Shown piece by piece: positions 44,074 through 44,137 of a stretch of DNA of 44,137 nucleotides. How positions within the stretch are numbered: the stretch's first letter is position 1; each line of letters starts with the position of its first letter. Both the position numbers and the translations under genes were made by a program. Source of the DNA: Leptolyngbya iicbica LK (GTDB lineage: Bacteria > Cyanobacteriota > Cyanobacteriia > Phormidesmidales > Phormidesmidaceae); the NCBI RefSeq assembly GCF_004212215.1, contig NZ_QVFV01000001.1, positions 1 to 44,137 of the forward strand, written 5' to 3'. Below the pieces are notes generated by a model. It did no database searches, was not told the DNA's origin, and saw nothing but the letters and a program-made list of their open reading frames with translations.

Positions 44074-44137
44074 CTAGTGAGGTGCAGTAGCAGCAATTTG
44101 TAAACCAGTTTTTAATGTCTGTCAAAGAAACTTCCTT
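44069..44137 (-). mobile_element. 3' end of a probable IS transposase (partial)
   Basis: On the - strand the frame entering from the right edge reads KEVSLTDIKNWFTNCCYCTS, then LE and TGA at 44069-44071. The Trp-Phe and Cys-Cys-Tyr-Cys ending resembles the C-terminus of cyanobacterial IS630/Tc1-mariner-type transposases as I remember them; I cannot confirm this. Its stop falls where the methylase homology begins, which fits an insertion inside hsdM. A small palindrome, CTCACT-CT-AGTGAG, lies over the stop (44068-44081). Confidence 0.4.

Noticed and set aside
1-44137. CRISPR arrays, tRNA or rRNA genes
   Set aside because: I looked through the intergenic gaps and saw no regularly spaced repeats, no tRNA-like T-arm with a matching acceptor stem and no rRNA sequence.

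Overview
The window is chromosomal DNA of a cyanobacterium. The HIP1 octamer GCGATCGC recurs dozens of times, and the gene set fits: a CrtH/CrtO-like carotenoid oxidoreductase, a cobalamin pair (cobH-cobL), O2-dependent hemF, a plastid-type pyruvate dehydrogenase E2, DUF4168 and PPOX proteins of cyanobacterial type, and above all the glucosylglycerol (GG) osmolyte genes. GG is the compatible solute of moderately halotolerant (brackish or marine) cyanobacteria. GC is fairly high and the repeats are of the kind common in filamentous Leptolyngbya/Nodosilinea-like genomes, but genus assignment is only inference.

Layout. 1-7.5 kb: tail of an unidentified gene, a small coiled-coil protein and an FAD oxidoreductase (+), converging on a Pro/Ala-rich exported protein, a DUF4168 protein and holA (-), then divergent cobH-cobL (+) converging on a CPBP membrane protease (-). 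7.6-10.5 kb: a MarR regulator, a LigB/DODA-type dioxygenase, a TfoX C-terminal-domain protein and a glutathionyl-hydroquinone reductase. These look like a quinone/aromatic-stress module and share a repeated palindrome that could be the MarR operator. 10.6-13.2 kb: rpmG-rpsR-RNase II/R operon (-). 13.4-18.9 kb: a cold-shock-domain/TM/'sunset'-type fusion, an SbmA/YddA-type ABC exporter, a GH13 cyclomaltodextrinase-like enzyme and a Ca2+/Na+ antiporter. 19.4-24.5 kb: PPOX flavoprotein, small membrane protein, CNNM/CorC protein, a MITE-like repeat, hemF and an SRPBCC protein. 24.5-28.1 kb: recO - MFS exporter - glycosyltransferase (-).

28.2-36.1 kb is a GG module: gghA (GG hydrolase, -) divergent from a 36-codon reading frame overlapping ggpS (GG-phosphate synthase), then glpD and gpsA. 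It combines supply of glycerol-3-phosphate (GpsA), its use (GgpS), breakdown of GG (GghA) and re-oxidation of salvaged glycerol-3-phosphate (GlpD). The phosphatase (ggpP/stpA), glycerol kinase and the Ggt transporter are not in the window. The small frame sits where Synechocystis has ggpR (ssl3076), a regulator of ggpS.

36.1-37.9 kb is repeat-rich with one small hypothetical gene, ending in a strong bidirectional terminator shared with pdhC (E2). After a GNAT and an alpha/beta hydrolase, 40.9-44.1 kb is AT-richer and HIP1-poor: DUF3800 protein, a two-TRD HsdS-like specificity subunit, and the C-terminal piece of an N-6 DNA methylase whose upstream part appears to have been replaced by a transposase end at the window edge. 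This is a damaged restriction/defence island.
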